Assembly: GCF_000720325.1 (NCBI RefSeq)
Contig: NZ_JOJM01000099.1
Location: 1-37,948, forward strand
Direction: 5' to 3'
Source of the DNA: Streptomyces sp. NRRL B-1347
GTDB lineage: Bacteria; Actinomycetota; Actinomycetes; Streptomycetales; Streptomycetaceae
Length of the DNA: 37,948 nt
Below the pieces are notes generated by a model. The model worked only from the letters and a program-made list of their open reading frames with translations, did not search any database and was not told where the DNA came from. This document shows, piece after piece, positions 1-8,900 of this stretch. The position numbers and the translations under genes were made by a program. Numbering within the stretch: position 1 is the stretch's first letter; every line of letters begins with the position of its first letter.

Positions 1-1
1 C

Positions 2-409
2 ACCCCGCCCGCTCCGCTCCCCGTCCGCGGCCCCCGCGGCGACCGGCCCACCCCCGCCGAAGCCCTGCCCGGCATCCGCCCCGAGGACCGGAGCGTGACC
101 GCCGAGCACACCGCCGCCCCGCCCGTGCCCCGCAACGGCGCCGTGCGCGGCCGGGTCGGCAAACCCCAGCTGCCCCGCCGCCGCGCCCAGGAACACCTCG
201 CGCCGCAGCTGCGCGACGCCCGCGCCCCGCGCGCGGCGGACGACCAGCTCGTCGGCCACGACCCGGGCCTGATGGCCGCCTTCCAGCGCGGCATCGGCCT
301 CGCCCAGGCGGCCCAGGCCCGGGACGACCTGCCCGACCACGGCGTCAGCGTGCCCCCGGGACCCGGCGACAGAGCCGACCGCACCGGCCGGAGCGACCAG
401 GGCGGCTGA
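2..409 (+). CDS. cvnA: Sensor-like histidine kinase of a conservon, C-terminal tail only (CvnA)
   Basis: Partial gene entering from the left edge, open from base 2 to the TGA at 407-409, about 135 residues. The visible part is proline-, arginine- and alanine-rich and contains LPRRRAQEHLAPQLRD followed by LMAAFQRGI. This pair is typical of the tail of Streptomyces membrane sensor kinases encoded next to roadblock proteins. The sensor, membrane and ATPase domains lie outside the window. The next three genes (roadblock, DUF742, small GTPase) are the diagnostic conservon order, so the kinase assignment rests on both tail and context. By family knowledge such operons form a membrane-associated signalling complex loosely resembling eukaryotic G-protein systems. 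Confidence 0.8.
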   Translation, partial: TPPAPLPVRGPRGDRPTPAEALPGIRPEDRSVTAEHTAAPPVPRNGAVRGRVGKPQLPRRRAQEHLAPQLRDARAPRAADDQLVGHDPGLMAAFQRGIGLAQAAQARDDLPDHGVSVPPGPGDRADRTGRSDQGG

Positions 410-492
410 CCCGCACCACACCCCCCACCCCGTCTGCCCCGCAGACTTCGAGACCCCTCTCGAACCCGTACTTTCCAAGGAGTCGATCCACC

Positions 493-927
493 ATGGCGAG
501 CGATGTGCCGACCGGCCAGGTATCCGATCTCGACTGGCTGATGAGCGGCCTCGTCCAGCGCGTGCCGCACACCCACAGCGCCGTCCTGCTCTCCTGCGAC
601 GGACTCGTGAAGTCGGTCCATGGCCTCGACCCGGACAGCGCCGACCACATGGCCGCGCTCGCCTCAGGGCTCTACTCGCTCGGGCGCAGCGCGGGCGTCC
701 GCTTCGGCGACGGCGGCGACGTGCGGCAGGTGGTCGTGGAGCTGGACTCCACCCTGCTCTTCGTGTCCACCGCCGGTTCCGGCACCTGCCTCGCCGTCCT
801 TGCCGGGCGCGAGGCGGACGCCGCGGTGCTCGGGTACGAGATGGCGATGCTGGTCAAGAGCGTCCGCCCGTACCTGGTCACAGCGCCGCGCCAGCCCGCC
901 GGTGAGCCCGCGTCGATGAGGCGCTGA
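493..927 (+). CDS. cvnB: Roadblock/LC7 domain protein of the conservon (CvnB)
   Basis: 144 residues covering one roadblock/LC7 domain (MglB-like). It opens with LDWLMSGLVQRVPHTHSAVLLSCDG, the usual first helix and strand of the family, and ends in a short variable tail. An AAGGAG Shine-Dalgarno lies at 476-481 before the ATG at 493. It follows the kinase gene by 83 bp and precedes the DUF742 gene by 2 bp, so it is transcribed with them. Family knowledge: roadblock proteins dimerise and regulate the nucleotide state of the partner small GTPase, here the gene at 1279. The particular conservon number cannot be told from sequence alone. Confidence 0.9.
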   Translation: MASDVPTGQVSDLDWLMSGLVQRVPHTHSAVLLSCDGLVKSVHGLDPDSADHMAALASGLYSLGRSAGVRFGDGGDVRQVVVELDSTLLFVSTAGSGTCLAVLAGREADAAVLGYEMAMLVKSVRPYLVTAPRQPAGEPASMRR

Positions 928-929
928 GC

Positions 930-1301
930 GTGGGGGCCCCGCACGACGGGCCATGGCTCGACGACGCCGCAGGGCGGCTCATCCGCCCGTACACGGTCAG
1001 CAACGGACGCACCAGACCGACCACGCGGCTCGACCTGCTGTCCCAGGTGAGGGCGACCGGCACCACCCCCGCCGGCTACCTCGGCCCGGAGCACGCCATG
1101 GCCCTCGGCATGTGCGAGGCACCCACGTCGGTGGCGGAGATCGCCGCCCAGCTGAAGCTGCCCGTGGCGGTGACCAAGGTGCTTCTGTCCGACCTCGTCG
1201 ACTGCGGGGCCATCACCACCAGAGCCCCGGACTTCTACCACAACCCGACTGACCGGTCCCTGTTGGAGGCAGTGCTCGATGGACTACGACGACAGCTCTG
1301 A
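930..1301 (+). CDS. cvnC: DUF742 protein of the conservon (CvnC)
   Basis: 123 residues starting at a GTG 2 bp after the cvnB stop. The DUF742 hallmarks are visible: RPYTVSNGRTRPTTRLDLLSQV near the N-terminus and a winged-helix-like C-terminal half (TSVAEIAAQLKLPVAVTKVLLSDLVDCGAI). The end overlaps the next gene by 23 bp, consistent with translational coupling in the cvnB-C-D cassette. Family role: a conserved conservon component, possibly DNA-binding or a scaffold, whose biochemical activity is not established. The GTG start is chosen for its spacing and because the conserved RPY block follows after a short leader. Confidence 0.88.
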   Translation: MGAPHDGPWLDDAAGRLIRPYTVSNGRTRPTTRLDLLSQVRATGTTPAGYLGPEHAMALGMCEAPTSVAEIAAQLKLPVAVTKVLLSDLVDCGAITTRAPDFYHNPTDRSLLEAVLDGLRRQL

Positions 1302-1875
1302 CGCCTTCCCCACCGCGCTGAAGATCCTCGTGGCGGGCGGGTTCGGGGTCGGCAAGACGACCTTCGTGGGCGCGGTCAGCGAGATCGCGCCGCTCAGTAC
1401 GGAGGAGTTGCTCACCACGGTCAGTGAAGCCACCGACGACCTGTCGGGGGTGGAGAACAAGACCACGACGACCGTCGCCATGGACTTCGGACGGATCACG
1501 CTCGACCCCGAACACGTCCTGTACCTGTTCGGCACTCCGGGACAGGAACGGTTCTGGTTCATGTGGGACGAGCTGTCCGAAGGGGCGCTCGGCGCGGTGG
1601 TGCTCGCCGACACCCGGCGCCTGGAGGACTGCTTCGCCGCCGTCGACTTCTTCGAGCAGCGCGGCATGGGCTTCATCGTCGCCGTCAACGAGTTCGACGG
1701 CGCCTACCGCTACGAGCCCGAAGAGGTCCGCACCGCCATCGACCTGGACCCGCAGGTGCCGGTCGTGCGCTGCGACGCCCGGATCTCGAGCTCCGGCATC
1801 CAGACGCTGCTCACGCTCGTCCGCCACCTGCTCGCCCACGCCCCCGCCACGCCCACGTCGGGAGCCCACACATGA
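1279..1875 (+). CDS. cvnD: Small GTPase of the conservon (CvnD)
   Basis: 198 residues. The P-loop GGFGVGKT is at residues 20-27, the switch II motif GTPGQERF follows at about 79-86, and a NEFD base-recognition motif lies near residue 140. This is the MglA/Ras-like ATP/GTP-binding protein found as the fourth conservon gene. Its ATG lies inside the end of the DUF742 gene (23 bp overlap). It is presumed to cycle between GTP and GDP under control of the roadblock partner and to signal with the kinase at the membrane. All nucleotide-binding motifs look intact. Confidence 0.92.
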   Translation: MDYDDSSDAFPTALKILVAGGFGVGKTTFVGAVSEIAPLSTEELLTTVSEATDDLSGVENKTTTTVAMDFGRITLDPEHVLYLFGTPGQERFWFMWDELSEGALGAVVLADTRRLEDCFAAVDFFEQRGMGFIVAVNEFDGAYRYEPEEVRTAIDLDPQVPVVRCDARISSSGIQTLLTLVRHLLAHAPATPTSGAHT

Positions 1876-1891
1876 CCCATGGAGCACGCAC

Positions 1892-2524
1892 ATGATGTAC
1901 GAAGCGACCGGCCGCCTGCTGGTGACCCCGGTGGACAAGGGGGCGCCCGCCCGGGTGCGCAGGCTGCGGGAGCTGGGCCTCGGCGAGCGGGCCGAGCCCG
2001 GGCTCGACGCGTTCGCCGACCGGCTCGCCCGGGTCATGGACGCGCCGTACGCCATGGTCAACTTCATCGACGAGGAACGGCAGTTCTTCGCGGGCCTGCA
2101 CCTGCCCGACGGCGCGCCGCCGGAGCCGGGGGCGCCGGCGCCGGGGGTGAACGCGATGGGCGGCGCCGACGAGGCGGACGAGCCCGGCGCGGCGGTGGAA
2201 CCGTTCGCCGAGCGCCATCTGGAGCGGGACCGCGGCTACTGCCCGCACGTGGTGGTGCGGGGCAAGGCGCTGGTCCTGGAGGACGTCTGCGACTACCCCC
2301 GGTTCGCGGGCAACCCGGTCGTCGACGAGTTCGGGGTCAGGTCCTATCTGGGCGCGCCGCTGGTCGACAGGACCGGGATCGCGCTCGGCACCGTGTGCGT
2401 GGTGGACGTGGCGCCCCGGCCGTGGGGCCGGACCGGGCTCGACACGATCAAGTCGATGGCGGCGGAGCTGGTGGACTGGATCCACCTGCGCGAGGCCGAG
2501 GGGGAGCCGGGCGCTCCCCTGTGA
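1892..2524 (+). CDS. GAF domain protein following the conservon
   Basis: 210 residues from the ATG at 1892 (a second in-frame ATG follows directly at 1895). The GAF fold is recognisable: LDAFADRLARVMDAPYAMVNFIDEERQFFAGLHLP at the start, then the typical block CPHVVVRGKALVLEDVCDYPRF and FGVRSYLGAPLVDRTGIALGTVCVVD. A disordered Pro/Gly/Ala/Glu-rich insert lies between them. GAF proteins of this type often sit directly after cvnD. A role as small-molecule or redox sensor feeding the GTPase system is an inference from context. It begins 16 bp after the GTPase stop and is probably the last gene of the operon. Confidence 0.8.
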   Translation: MMYEATGRLLVTPVDKGAPARVRRLRELGLGERAEPGLDAFADRLARVMDAPYAMVNFIDEERQFFAGLHLPDGAPPEPGAPAPGVNAMGGADEADEPGAAVEPFAERHLERDRGYCPHVVVRGKALVLEDVCDYPRFAGNPVVDEFGVRSYLGAPLVDRTGIALGTVCVVDVAPRPWGRTGLDTIKSMAAELVDWIHLREAEGEPGAPL

Positions 2525-2581
2525 CGCGCCCCGGTGCCGCGATGCCCCTGCGCCCGTCAAGTCAGCTTCCTGGACAGTACG

Positions 2582-2610
2582 TTGACGATACAAGGACGTG
2601 GCTCTACGGT
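2582..2610 (+). promoter_or_regulatory. Housekeeping-type promoter for the Gfo/Idh/MocA gene
   Basis: TTGACG at 2582-2587 and TACGGT at 2605-2610 are separated by 17 bp, a good fit to a Streptomyces HrdB-type promoter. The downstream start codon is at 2673, giving a leader of roughly 55 bases. It separates the dehydrogenase gene from the conservon operon. Confidence 0.6.
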
Positions 2611-2672
2611 GCGAGACCCCTGACGGAGACCGCCCTGCCGCCCGCGCGGGGCCCCACCGAAAGGCACACCGC

Positions 2673-3857
2673 ATGACCGACCTCCGCATCGGCGTCCTCG
2701 GCTACGGACTGCGCGGCTCGCTCGCCCGCACCGCCCACCGCCCCGGCGCGGGCGCCCGCGTCACCGCGCTCGCCGATCCCGACGGGGCCGCGCGGAACCG
2801 CGCGGACCAGGACTTCCCCGGCCTCCGCACGACCCCGGACCCGCGCGAGGTCATCGAGGCCCCGGACGTGGACGCCGTCCTCGTCCTCACGCCCGACCAC
2901 ACCCACGAGCCCCTCACCAGCGCGGTGCTGCGCGCGGGCAAGCCGGTCTTCGTCGAGAAGCCCCTGGATGTGAGCGTCGAGGCGAGCGACGCGATCCTGC
3001 GCACCGCGTACGAGACCGGCACGCGCCTGTACGTGGGCCACAACATGCGCCACATGCCGGTCGTACGGCTGATGCGGGACATCGTCGCGCGCGGCGAGAT
3101 CGGGGCCGTCAAGACGGTCTGGGTGCGCCACTTCGTGGGCTACGGAGGGGACTGGTACTTCAAGGACTGGCACGCCGAACGGCAGTACACCACCGGCCTG
3201 TTGCTCCAGAAGGCCGCCCACGACCTCGACGTCGTGCACTGGATCGCGGGCGGCTACACCCGGCACGTCCAGGCGCTCGGCGACCTCATGGTCTACGGCG
3301 ACGTCCCGCACCGCCGCGCGCCGGGCGAGCCGAGGCCCGACGGCGGCCCCGTCGAGGACGGCCCCTGGCCGCCGCGCGCCCAGCGGGACCTGAACCCGGT
3401 GATCGACGTGGAGGACGTGTCCCTGGTCAACCTGCGCCTGGACAACGGCGTGCTCGCCGCCTACCAGCAGTGCCACTTCACCCCCGACTACTGGCGCAAC
3501 TACACCGTGATCGGCGACGCGGGCCGCCTGGAGAACTTCGGCGACGGCCCCGGCGGCGTGGTCAGGGTCTGGAACGGCGGGCGTTCCCTCCACCGGAGCA
3601 AGGGCGACGCCGAGTACGCGATCGGGGGCGACCTCGACGCGTACGGACACGGCGGCGCGGACCCGCTGATCATCGACGAGTTCCTGCGCTTCGCCCGCGA
3701 GGGAGGGCGCACCGACACCTCGCCGGTGGCCGCGCGCATGGCCGTCGCCGCCGGTGTGGGGGCGACGCGGTCGCTGCGGGACGGCGGGGGCCCGCAGGAG
3801 GTGCCGCCGCTCGACGACGAGCTGATCGCGTACTTCGAACGGGGGCAGGTGCGCTAG
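2673..3857 (+). CDS. Gfo/Idh/MocA family NAD(P)-dependent oxidoreductase
   Basis: 394 residues. It starts MTDLRIGVLGYGLRGSLAR, a Rossmann fold with a GxGxxG-like turn, followed by DAVLVLTPDHTHEPL and the family motif EKPLDVSV (EKP) near residue 100. The C-terminal alpha/beta substrate domain contains AAHDLDVVHWIAGG, with the acid and histidine expected near the active site. The family oxidises or reduces sugars, inositols and related polyols using NAD(P). The specific substrate cannot be read from sequence. It stands alone behind its own promoter (2582-2610), and the next gene is a threonine dehydrogenase with its own leader. The ATG at 2673 is preferred because the nucleotide-binding strand begins right after it. 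Confidence 0.88.
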   Translation: MTDLRIGVLGYGLRGSLARTAHRPGAGARVTALADPDGAARNRADQDFPGLRTTPDPREVIEAPDVDAVLVLTPDHTHEPLTSAVLRAGKPVFVEKPLDVSVEASDAILRTAYETGTRLYVGHNMRHMPVVRLMRDIVARGEIGAVKTVWVRHFVGYGGDWYFKDWHAERQYTTGLLLQKAAHDLDVVHWIAGGYTRHVQALGDLMVYGDVPHRRAPGEPRPDGGPVEDGPWPPRAQRDLNPVIDVEDVSLVNLRLDNGVLAAYQQCHFTPDYWRNYTVIGDAGRLENFGDGPGGVVRVWNGGRSLHRSKGDAEYAIGGDLDAYGHGGADPLIIDEFLRFAREGGRTDTSPVAARMAVAAGVGATRSLRDGGGPQEVPPLDDELIAYFERGQVR

Positions 3858-4038
3858 CGGAGGTGCGCCTCCGGATGGCCGCGGGGCCCGGCGCGCCCGG
3901 GGTCTGAAGGAAAGCTGCGGCCGCGGTTAAGAAATCCTCGATGGACCCGTGGCGTGACGTACGGAAGATTGCTGTGCGGATGTGGTCGGTGGGACGCCGG
4001 TCATCACCTTCCCTAGGTCGCACGACAGGAGCCGTTGC

Positions 4039-5067
4039 GTGAAGGCGCTGGTCAAGGAGAAAGCGGAGCCCGGGCTCCGTCTCATGGAGGTACCGGAGCC
4101 GGTCATCGGCCCCGGCGACGTCCTGATCAAGGTGCTGCGCACCGGGATCTGCGGGACCGACCTGCACATCCGGGCCTGGGACGGCTGGGCGCAGCAGGCG
4201 ATCTCGGCGCCCCTGATCGTCGGGCACGAGTTCGTCGGCGAGGTCGTCGAGACCGGCCGGGACGTGGCGGACGTCAAGGCCGGCGACCTGGTCAGCGGCG
4301 AGGGCCACCTGGTGTGCGGCAAGTGCCGCAACTGTCTGGCCGGGCGGCGCCACCTGTGCCGGGCCACGGTCGGGCTCGGCGTGGGGCGCGACGGCGCCTT
4401 CGCGGAGTACGTCGCGCTGCCCGCGAGCAACGTCTGGGTGCACCGGGTGCCGGTCGACCTCGACATAGCGGCGATCTTCGACCCGTTCGGCAACGCCGTG
4501 CACACCGCCCTGTCCTTCCCGCTGGTCGGCGAGGACGTGCTGATCACCGGGGCCGGGCCGATCGGCCTGATGGCCGCCGCCGTCGCGCGGCACGCGGGCG
4601 CCCGCAACGTCGTCGTCACCGACGTCAGCGAGGAGCGCCTGGTGCTCGCCCGCAAGGTCGGCGTCAGCCTCGCCCTCAACGTCGCCGACGCGACCATCGC
4701 CGACGGCCAGCGCGAGCTCGGCCTGCGCGAGGGCTTCGACGTGGGCCTGGAGATGTCGGGCAACCCGCGCGCGATGCGCGACATGGTCGCCAACATGACC
4801 CACGGCGGCAAGATCGCCATGCTCGGCCTGCCGTCCGAGGAGTTCGCGGTCGACTGGGCGCGGATCGTCACCTCCATGATCACGATCAAGGGCATCTACG
4901 GCCGCGAGATGTTCGAGACGTGGTACGCGATGTCCGTGCTCCTCGAAGGCGGCCTCGACCTCTCGCCCGTCATCACCGGCCGCTACGGCCACCGCGACTT
5001 CCAGGAAGCCTTCGACGACGCGGCGAGCGGCCGCGGCGGCAAGGTCATCCTCGACTGGACCGCCTGA
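4039..5067 (+). CDS. tdh: L-threonine 3-dehydrogenase
   Basis: 342 residues from a GTG at 4039 with AGGAG just upstream (4027-4031). This is a zinc-dependent medium-chain dehydrogenase. The catalytic zinc ligand Cys38 is in GICGTDLHI, followed by VGHEFVGEV, then four structural-zinc cysteines in [15 protein letters not shown]. The NAD fold contains [13 protein letters not shown]. Length and motifs match Tdh, which oxidises L-threonine to 2-amino-3-oxobutanoate. The next gene is kbl, which cleaves that product with CoA to glycine and acetyl-CoA, so the pair is a complete threonine-to-glycine route. The 180-bp leader before it has no obvious consensus promoter. Confidence 0.95.
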   Translation: MKALVKEKAEPGLRLMEVPEPVIGPGDVLIKVLRTGICGTDLHIRAWDGWAQQAISAPLIVGHEFVGEVVETGRDVADVKAGDLVSGEGHLVCGKCRNCLAGRRHLCRATVGLGVGRDGAFAEYVALPASNVWVHRVPVDLDIAAIFDPFGNAVHTALSFPLVGEDVLITGAGPIGLMAAAVARHAGARNVVVTDVSEERLVLARKVGVSLALNVADATIADGQRELGLREGFDVGLEMSGNPRAMRDMVANMTHGGKIAMLGLPSEEFAVDWARIVTSMITIKGIYGREMFETWYAMSVLLEGGLDLSPVITGRYGHRDFQEAFDDAASGRGGKVILDWTA

Positions 5068-5113
5068 CCGGGGCCCCGCCCACCCGCCCTACGAACTCCC
5101 GAAGGACTCCTCG

Positions 5114-6322
5114 ATGTTCGACTCCGTACGCGACGACCTCGCCGCCACCCTCGACGAGATCCGCGCCGCGGGCCTGCACAAGCCCGAGCGGGTCATCGGC
5201 ACCCCGCAGTCGGCGACCGTCGCCGTCACCGCGGGCGGCCGCCCCGGCGAGGTGCTGAACTTCTGCGCGAACAACTACCTCGGCCTCGCCGACCACCCCG
5301 AGGTGATCGCCGCCGCCCACGAGGCGCTCGACCGCTGGGGCTACGGCATGGCCTCCGTGCGCTTCATCTGCGGCACCCAGGAGGTCCACAAGGAGCTGGA
5401 GGCGCGCCTGTCCGCGTTCCTCGGCCAGGAGGACACGATCCTGTACTCCTCCTGCTTCGACGCCAACGGCGGCGTCTTCGAGACGCTGCTCGGCGCCGAG
5501 GACGCGGTGATCTCCGACGCCCTCAACCACGCCTCGATCATCGACGGCATCCGGCTCTCCAAGGCCCGCCGCTTCCGCTACGCCAACCGCGACATGGCCG
5601 ACCTGGAGAAGCAGCTCAAGGAGGCCACGGAGGGCGGCGCCCGGCGCAAGCTGATCGTCACCGACGGCGTCTTCTCCATGGACGGCTACGTCGCCCCGCT
5701 GGCCGACATCTGCGACCTCGCCGAGCGGTACGACGCCATGGTCATGGTCGACGACTCGCACGCCGTCGGCTTCGTCGGCCCCGGCGGCCGGGGCACGCCC
5801 GAGCTGCACGGCGTCATGGACCGCGTCGACATCATCACGGGCACCCTCGGCAAGGCGCTCGGCGGCGCCTCCGGTGGCTACGTCGCCGCCCGCGCCGAGA
5901 TCGTCGCCCTGCTGCGCCAGCGCTCGCGCCCCTACCTGTTCTCCAACACCCTCGCCCCGGTGATCGCCGCGGCCTCGCTGAAGGTTCTCGACCTCCTTGA
6001 GGCAGCCGGTGACCTGCGGGAACGCCTCGCCGCCAACACGCAGCTCTTCCGCTCCCGGATGACCGCGGAGGGCTTCGACGTACTGCCCGGCGACCACGCC
6101 ATCGCGCCCGTCATGATCGGGGACGCGGCGCAGGCCGGGCGCATGGCCGAGCTGCTCCTGGAGCGCGGCGTGTACGTCATCGGCTTCTCCTACCCGGTGG
6201 TGCCGCAGGGGCAGGCCCGCATCCGGGTGCAGCTGTCCGCGGCGCACTCCACGGCTGACGTGGACCGGGCCGTCGACGCGTTCGTCGCTGCGCGCGCCGA
6301 GCTGGAATCGGCCGGGGCCTAG
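5114..6322 (+). CDS. kbl: Glycine C-acetyltransferase (2-amino-3-ketobutyrate CoA ligase)
   Basis: 402 residues, a full-length PLP-dependent alpha-oxoamine synthase. Visible features are [13 protein letters not shown] near residue 55, the active-site region [16 protein letters not shown], and the PLP lysine Lys247 in [10 protein letters not shown]. It starts 46 bp after tdh with an AAGGA-type ribosome site and is in the same operon. It converts 2-amino-3-ketobutyrate plus CoA to glycine plus acetyl-CoA. A strong hairpin follows the stop (6336-6366). The related domain at the right end of the window (36.4-37.5 kb) is a paralogous alpha-oxoamine synthase of secondary metabolism, not a copy of this gene. 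Confidence 0.95.
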   Translation: MFDSVRDDLAATLDEIRAAGLHKPERVIGTPQSATVAVTAGGRPGEVLNFCANNYLGLADHPEVIAAAHEALDRWGYGMASVRFICGTQEVHKELEARLSAFLGQEDTILYSSCFDANGGVFETLLGAEDAVISDALNHASIIDGIRLSKARRFRYANRDMADLEKQLKEATEGGARRKLIVTDGVFSMDGYVAPLADICDLAERYDAMVMVDDSHAVGFVGPGGRGTPELHGVMDRVDIITGTLGKALGGASGGYVAARAEIVALLRQRSRPYLFSNTLAPVIAAASLKVLDLLEAAGDLRERLAANTQLFRSRMTAEGFDVLPGDHAIAPVMIGDAAQAGRMAELLLERGVYVIGFSYPVVPQGQARIRVQLSAAHSTADVDRAVDAFVAARAELESAGA

Positions 6323-6335
6323 CGGCCCCGGGGCC

Positions 6336-6366
6336 CGGGCGGGTGGGTTTCTTCCCCACCCGCCCG
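6336..6366 (+). terminator. Hairpin terminator after kbl
   Basis: A perfect 12-bp G+C stem (6336-6347 with 6355-6366) and a 7-base T-rich loop start 13 bp after the kbl stop. No long T run follows, as is usual in Streptomyces. Confidence 0.7.
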
Positions 6367-6412
6367 CAGCGGTGGAGCGTGGCCGGGCGCGGTGGGTGGG
6401 AGACTTGGGCGC

Positions 6413-7318
6413 ATGATCGAAGCACGGCGGTTGCACATTCTGCGTGCGGTGGCCGACCACGGCACCGTCACCGCCGCGGCCGCCGCCCTCTACCTCACAC
6501 CCTCCGCCGTGTCGCAGCAGCTCACCGCGTTGGAGCAGGAGACGGGGCACCGGCTCGTGGACCGCTCGGCGCGGGGGGTGCGGCTCACGCCCGCGGGCGA
6601 GATCCTGCTCGCGCACACGAACGCCGTGCTCGCCCAGCTGGAGCGGGCCGAGGCCGAGCTGGCCGCGTACAGCTCGGGCGCGGCGGGGACGGTGACGCTC
6701 GCGGCGTTCGCGACGGGCATCGGCCTGGTGGTGGCGCCCGCCCTGACCCGGCTCGCCGAGACCGCGCCCGGCATCCGGGTGCGCGTCCAGGACGCCGAGG
6801 GCGACGCCAGCCTGCCGATGGTGCTCGACCGGCAGGTGGACGTGGCGGTGGCCGTGGAGTACCGCGGCGCGCCGGGCGCCGACGACGCGCGCCTGACGCG
6901 TGTACCGCTGTACGCCGAGCCCTTCGACGCGGTGCTCCCCGTGACGCACCCGCTCGCCGGCGGCGGCCGGGTGCCGCTCGCCGACCTCGCCAAGGACGCG
7001 TGGATCGGCCCCTTCCCCGGCAACCCCTGCCACGACGTGGTGGTCCTCGCCTGTGAGCAGGCCGGGTTCCAGCCCGTCATGGAACACACGTCGGACGACT
7101 TCCGCGCGGTCGTCGCCCTGGCGTCGGCGGGAGCCGGAGTGGCCCTCGTGCCCCGCTCCGCCCTGCGGGGCATGGACGTGACGGGCGTGGCGGTCCGGCC
7201 CGTGGACGGGATCGCCCCCACGCGCCGGGTGTTCGCCGCCGTGCGCTGCGGGGCGGAGGAGCACCCCCTGATCGCCCCGGTGCTCGCCGCCCTGAAGGAC
7301 GCCGCGGCCGACGACTAG
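6413..7318 (+). CDS. LysR family transcriptional regulator
   Basis: 301 residues. The N-terminal winged helix-turn-helix is clear: RRLHILRAVADHGTVTAAAAALYLTPSAVSQQLTALEQ, then LTPAG. The remainder is the periplasmic-binding-protein-like effector domain. It starts at ATG 6413, chosen because the DNA-binding helix starts almost immediately; no strong Shine-Dalgarno is visible, and the distance to the kbl terminator is short. It is oriented like tdh-kbl and may control threonine use or an unlinked target; the sequence does not say. The effector is unknown. Confidence 0.9.
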   Translation: MIEARRLHILRAVADHGTVTAAAAALYLTPSAVSQQLTALEQETGHRLVDRSARGVRLTPAGEILLAHTNAVLAQLERAEAELAAYSSGAAGTVTLAAFATGIGLVVAPALTRLAETAPGIRVRVQDAEGDASLPMVLDRQVDVAVAVEYRGAPGADDARLTRVPLYAEPFDAVLPVTHPLAGGGRVPLADLAKDAWIGPFPGNPCHDVVVLACEQAGFQPVMEHTSDDFRAVVALASAGAGVALVPRSALRGMDVTGVAVRPVDGIAPTRRVFAAVRCGAEEHPLIAPVLAALKDAAADD

Positions 7319-7418
7319 GACCCCGGAGGCGGAGGGTTGGTGCCCCGCGGGCGGGGGGAGACGGTCGGGGCAGGGGGGCGAGAGCCGCCGCCGTAGCAGC
7401 CTGACAGGGGAATTCCTG

Positions 7419-8399
7419 ATGCCGGACCACGACCACGCGCGCGTGACACCCGTGACCTACACCGCGGGACTGCTGACCGCGCCGGACGGCGTACCCGTCG
7501 CCACGTACACCTGGCAGCCCCGCGACGGCAGGCCCCGCGCCTTCGTCCAGATCGCCCACGGCGCCGCCGAACACGCCCTGCGCTACGACCGCTTCGCCCG
7601 CCACCTCACCGCGCACGGCTATGGCGTGGTGGCCTCGGACCACCGGGGACACGGGGCGACGGCCCAGGCCACGGGGGGTTACGGAGTCACGGAGGCGGGC
7701 GGGGGCACGGGTGCCGGGCCCGACGCGTGGCGGGCGGTCGTCGACGACCTCAAGGCCGTCGGCGACCAGGTCCGCGCCCTGTACCCCGGCGCCCCCGTGG
7801 TGCTGCTCGGGCACAGCCTCGGCTCGATGCTCGCCCGGGACTACGCCCAGGAGTACCCGGACGGGCTCGCGGGCCTCATCCTCTCCGGCACGTTCCGCTC
7901 GCTGCCCGGCGCCGAGACCGAGTCGGCGCTCGCCCGGCTGCGGGCCGAGGTCGCCGAGGGCGGGCGCGCGGCCCGCTCGTCCTTCATCCCCGAGCTGTTC
8001 GCCGCGTTCAACGACGCCTACCCGCACCGCACCGGCTTCGAGTGGCTCTCGCGGGACGAGGCCGAGGTCGACGCGTACGCCGCCGACGAGCGATGCGGCT
8101 TCCCGTTCTCGGCGGGGCTCTCGCTGGACTGGGTGCGCGCCGTCCGCAAGATCAACGACCCGCGGCAGCTCGCCCGCGTCCCCGCGGACCTGCCCGTCCA
8201 CGTCGCCGTCGGCACGGAGGACCCCTGCAACCAGGGCATGACGCTCGTCTACGAGCTCCTGGAGGACCTCCGCTACGCGGGCGTGCGCGACCTCGGCTGG
8301 AAGGGGTACGAGGGCGCGCGGCACGAGATCCTGAACGAGACCAACCGCGACGAGGTGCACCGGGACCTGACGGAGTGGCTGGACGCGCGCGTGGGGTGA
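7419..8399 (+). CDS. Alpha/beta hydrolase, monoacylglycerol-lipase-like
   Basis: 326 residues. The family layout is visible: oxyanion region IAHGAAEHALRYDRFA, then SDHRGHG, nucleophile Ser133 in LLGHSLGSM, acid Asp268 in VGTEDPCNQG and His302 in GARHEILNE, giving a complete Ser-Asp-His triad. This matches the serine aminopeptidase/monoacylglycerol lipase group, which hydrolyses esters of glycerol or related lipids. There is no signal peptide, so it should be cytosolic. The 100-bp gap before it is G-rich with no clear promoter. Substrate unknown. Confidence 0.88.
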   Translation: MPDHDHARVTPVTYTAGLLTAPDGVPVATYTWQPRDGRPRAFVQIAHGAAEHALRYDRFARHLTAHGYGVVASDHRGHGATAQATGGYGVTEAGGGTGAGPDAWRAVVDDLKAVGDQVRALYPGAPVVLLGHSLGSMLARDYAQEYPDGLAGLILSGTFRSLPGAETESALARLRAEVAEGGRAARSSFIPELFAAFNDAYPHRTGFEWLSRDEAEVDAYAADERCGFPFSAGLSLDWVRAVRKINDPRQLARVPADLPVHVAVGTEDPCNQGMTLVYELLEDLRYAGVRDLGWKGYEGARHEILNETNRDEVHRDLTEWLDARVG

Positions 8400-8448
8400 G
8401 GGCGGCCTCCGAGGGCCGCTGTCAGAGGCGTTGGTTACCGTTCTTTCC

Positions 8449-8802
8449 ATGGTCAACGCCGACGACGTACGCCGTACCGCCCTCGCACTGCCGGACACCA
8501 CGGAGAAGATCGCCTGGAGCATGCCGACCTTCCGGGTCGCGGGCAAGATGTTCGCCACGGTCCCCGAGGACGAGACGTCCATCGCCGTGCGCTGTCCGAA
8601 GCTGGAGCGGGACGAGCTGGTGCTCGCCGAGCCCGAGAAGTTCTGGATCGCCGATCATGAGGCGTCCTTCGCGTGGGTGCGGGTGCGGCTCGCCGCGCTC
8701 GACGAGCCGGAGCTGGCGGTCATCCTCGCCGACTCCTGGCGCCAGGCCGCACCCACGCGCCTGCTGGAGGCCCATCCGGGACTGGGCGTGCCGGCCGAAT
8801 AG
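8449..8802 (+). CDS. MmcQ/YjbR family protein
   Basis: 117 residues from ATG 8449, where VNADDVRRTALALPDTTEKIAW begins. The family pattern is a small double-wing fold with the conserved opening, then TFRVAGKMFATV and EKFWIADHEASFAWVRVRL. Members are small cytosolic proteins of unsettled function, sometimes described as DNA-binding-like. It lies 49 bp after the hydrolase and could share its transcript. An in-frame ATG at 8431 is an alternative start, but the conserved domain begins at 8449. Confidence 0.85.
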   Translation: MVNADDVRRTALALPDTTEKIAWSMPTFRVAGKMFATVPEDETSIAVRCPKLERDELVLAEPEKFWIADHEASFAWVRVRLAALDEPELAVILADSWRQAAPTRLLEAHPGLGVPAE

Positions 8803-8809
8803 TCCCTCT

Positions 8810-8877
8810 CCTCAAACGCCGGAGGGGCTGAGAGATCTGCCGCGAGCGGCATCATCCAGCCCGTCCGGCGTTTGAGG
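8810..8877. repeat. Dispersed Streptomyces inverted repeat between convergent genes
   Basis: The arms at 8810-8830 and 8857-8877 are 21 bp each and pair at 20 of 21 positions around a 26-base spacer. The core (CCTCAAACGCCGG and its complement) is an intergenic element found in many copies in Streptomyces genomes. It lies between two convergent genes and probably acts as a two-way transcription stop. Confidence 0.75.
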
Positions 8878-8900
8878 ACGAGGCGCGAAGCGCCGACAAG

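Noticed and set aside
3858..4038. Possible threonine or glycine riboswitch before tdh
   Set aside because: I could not build a conserved aptamer structure from the sequence.
8737..8744. TGGCGCCA inside the MmcQ/YjbR gene
   Set aside because: A single copy in coding sequence without phased neighbours; counted as background.
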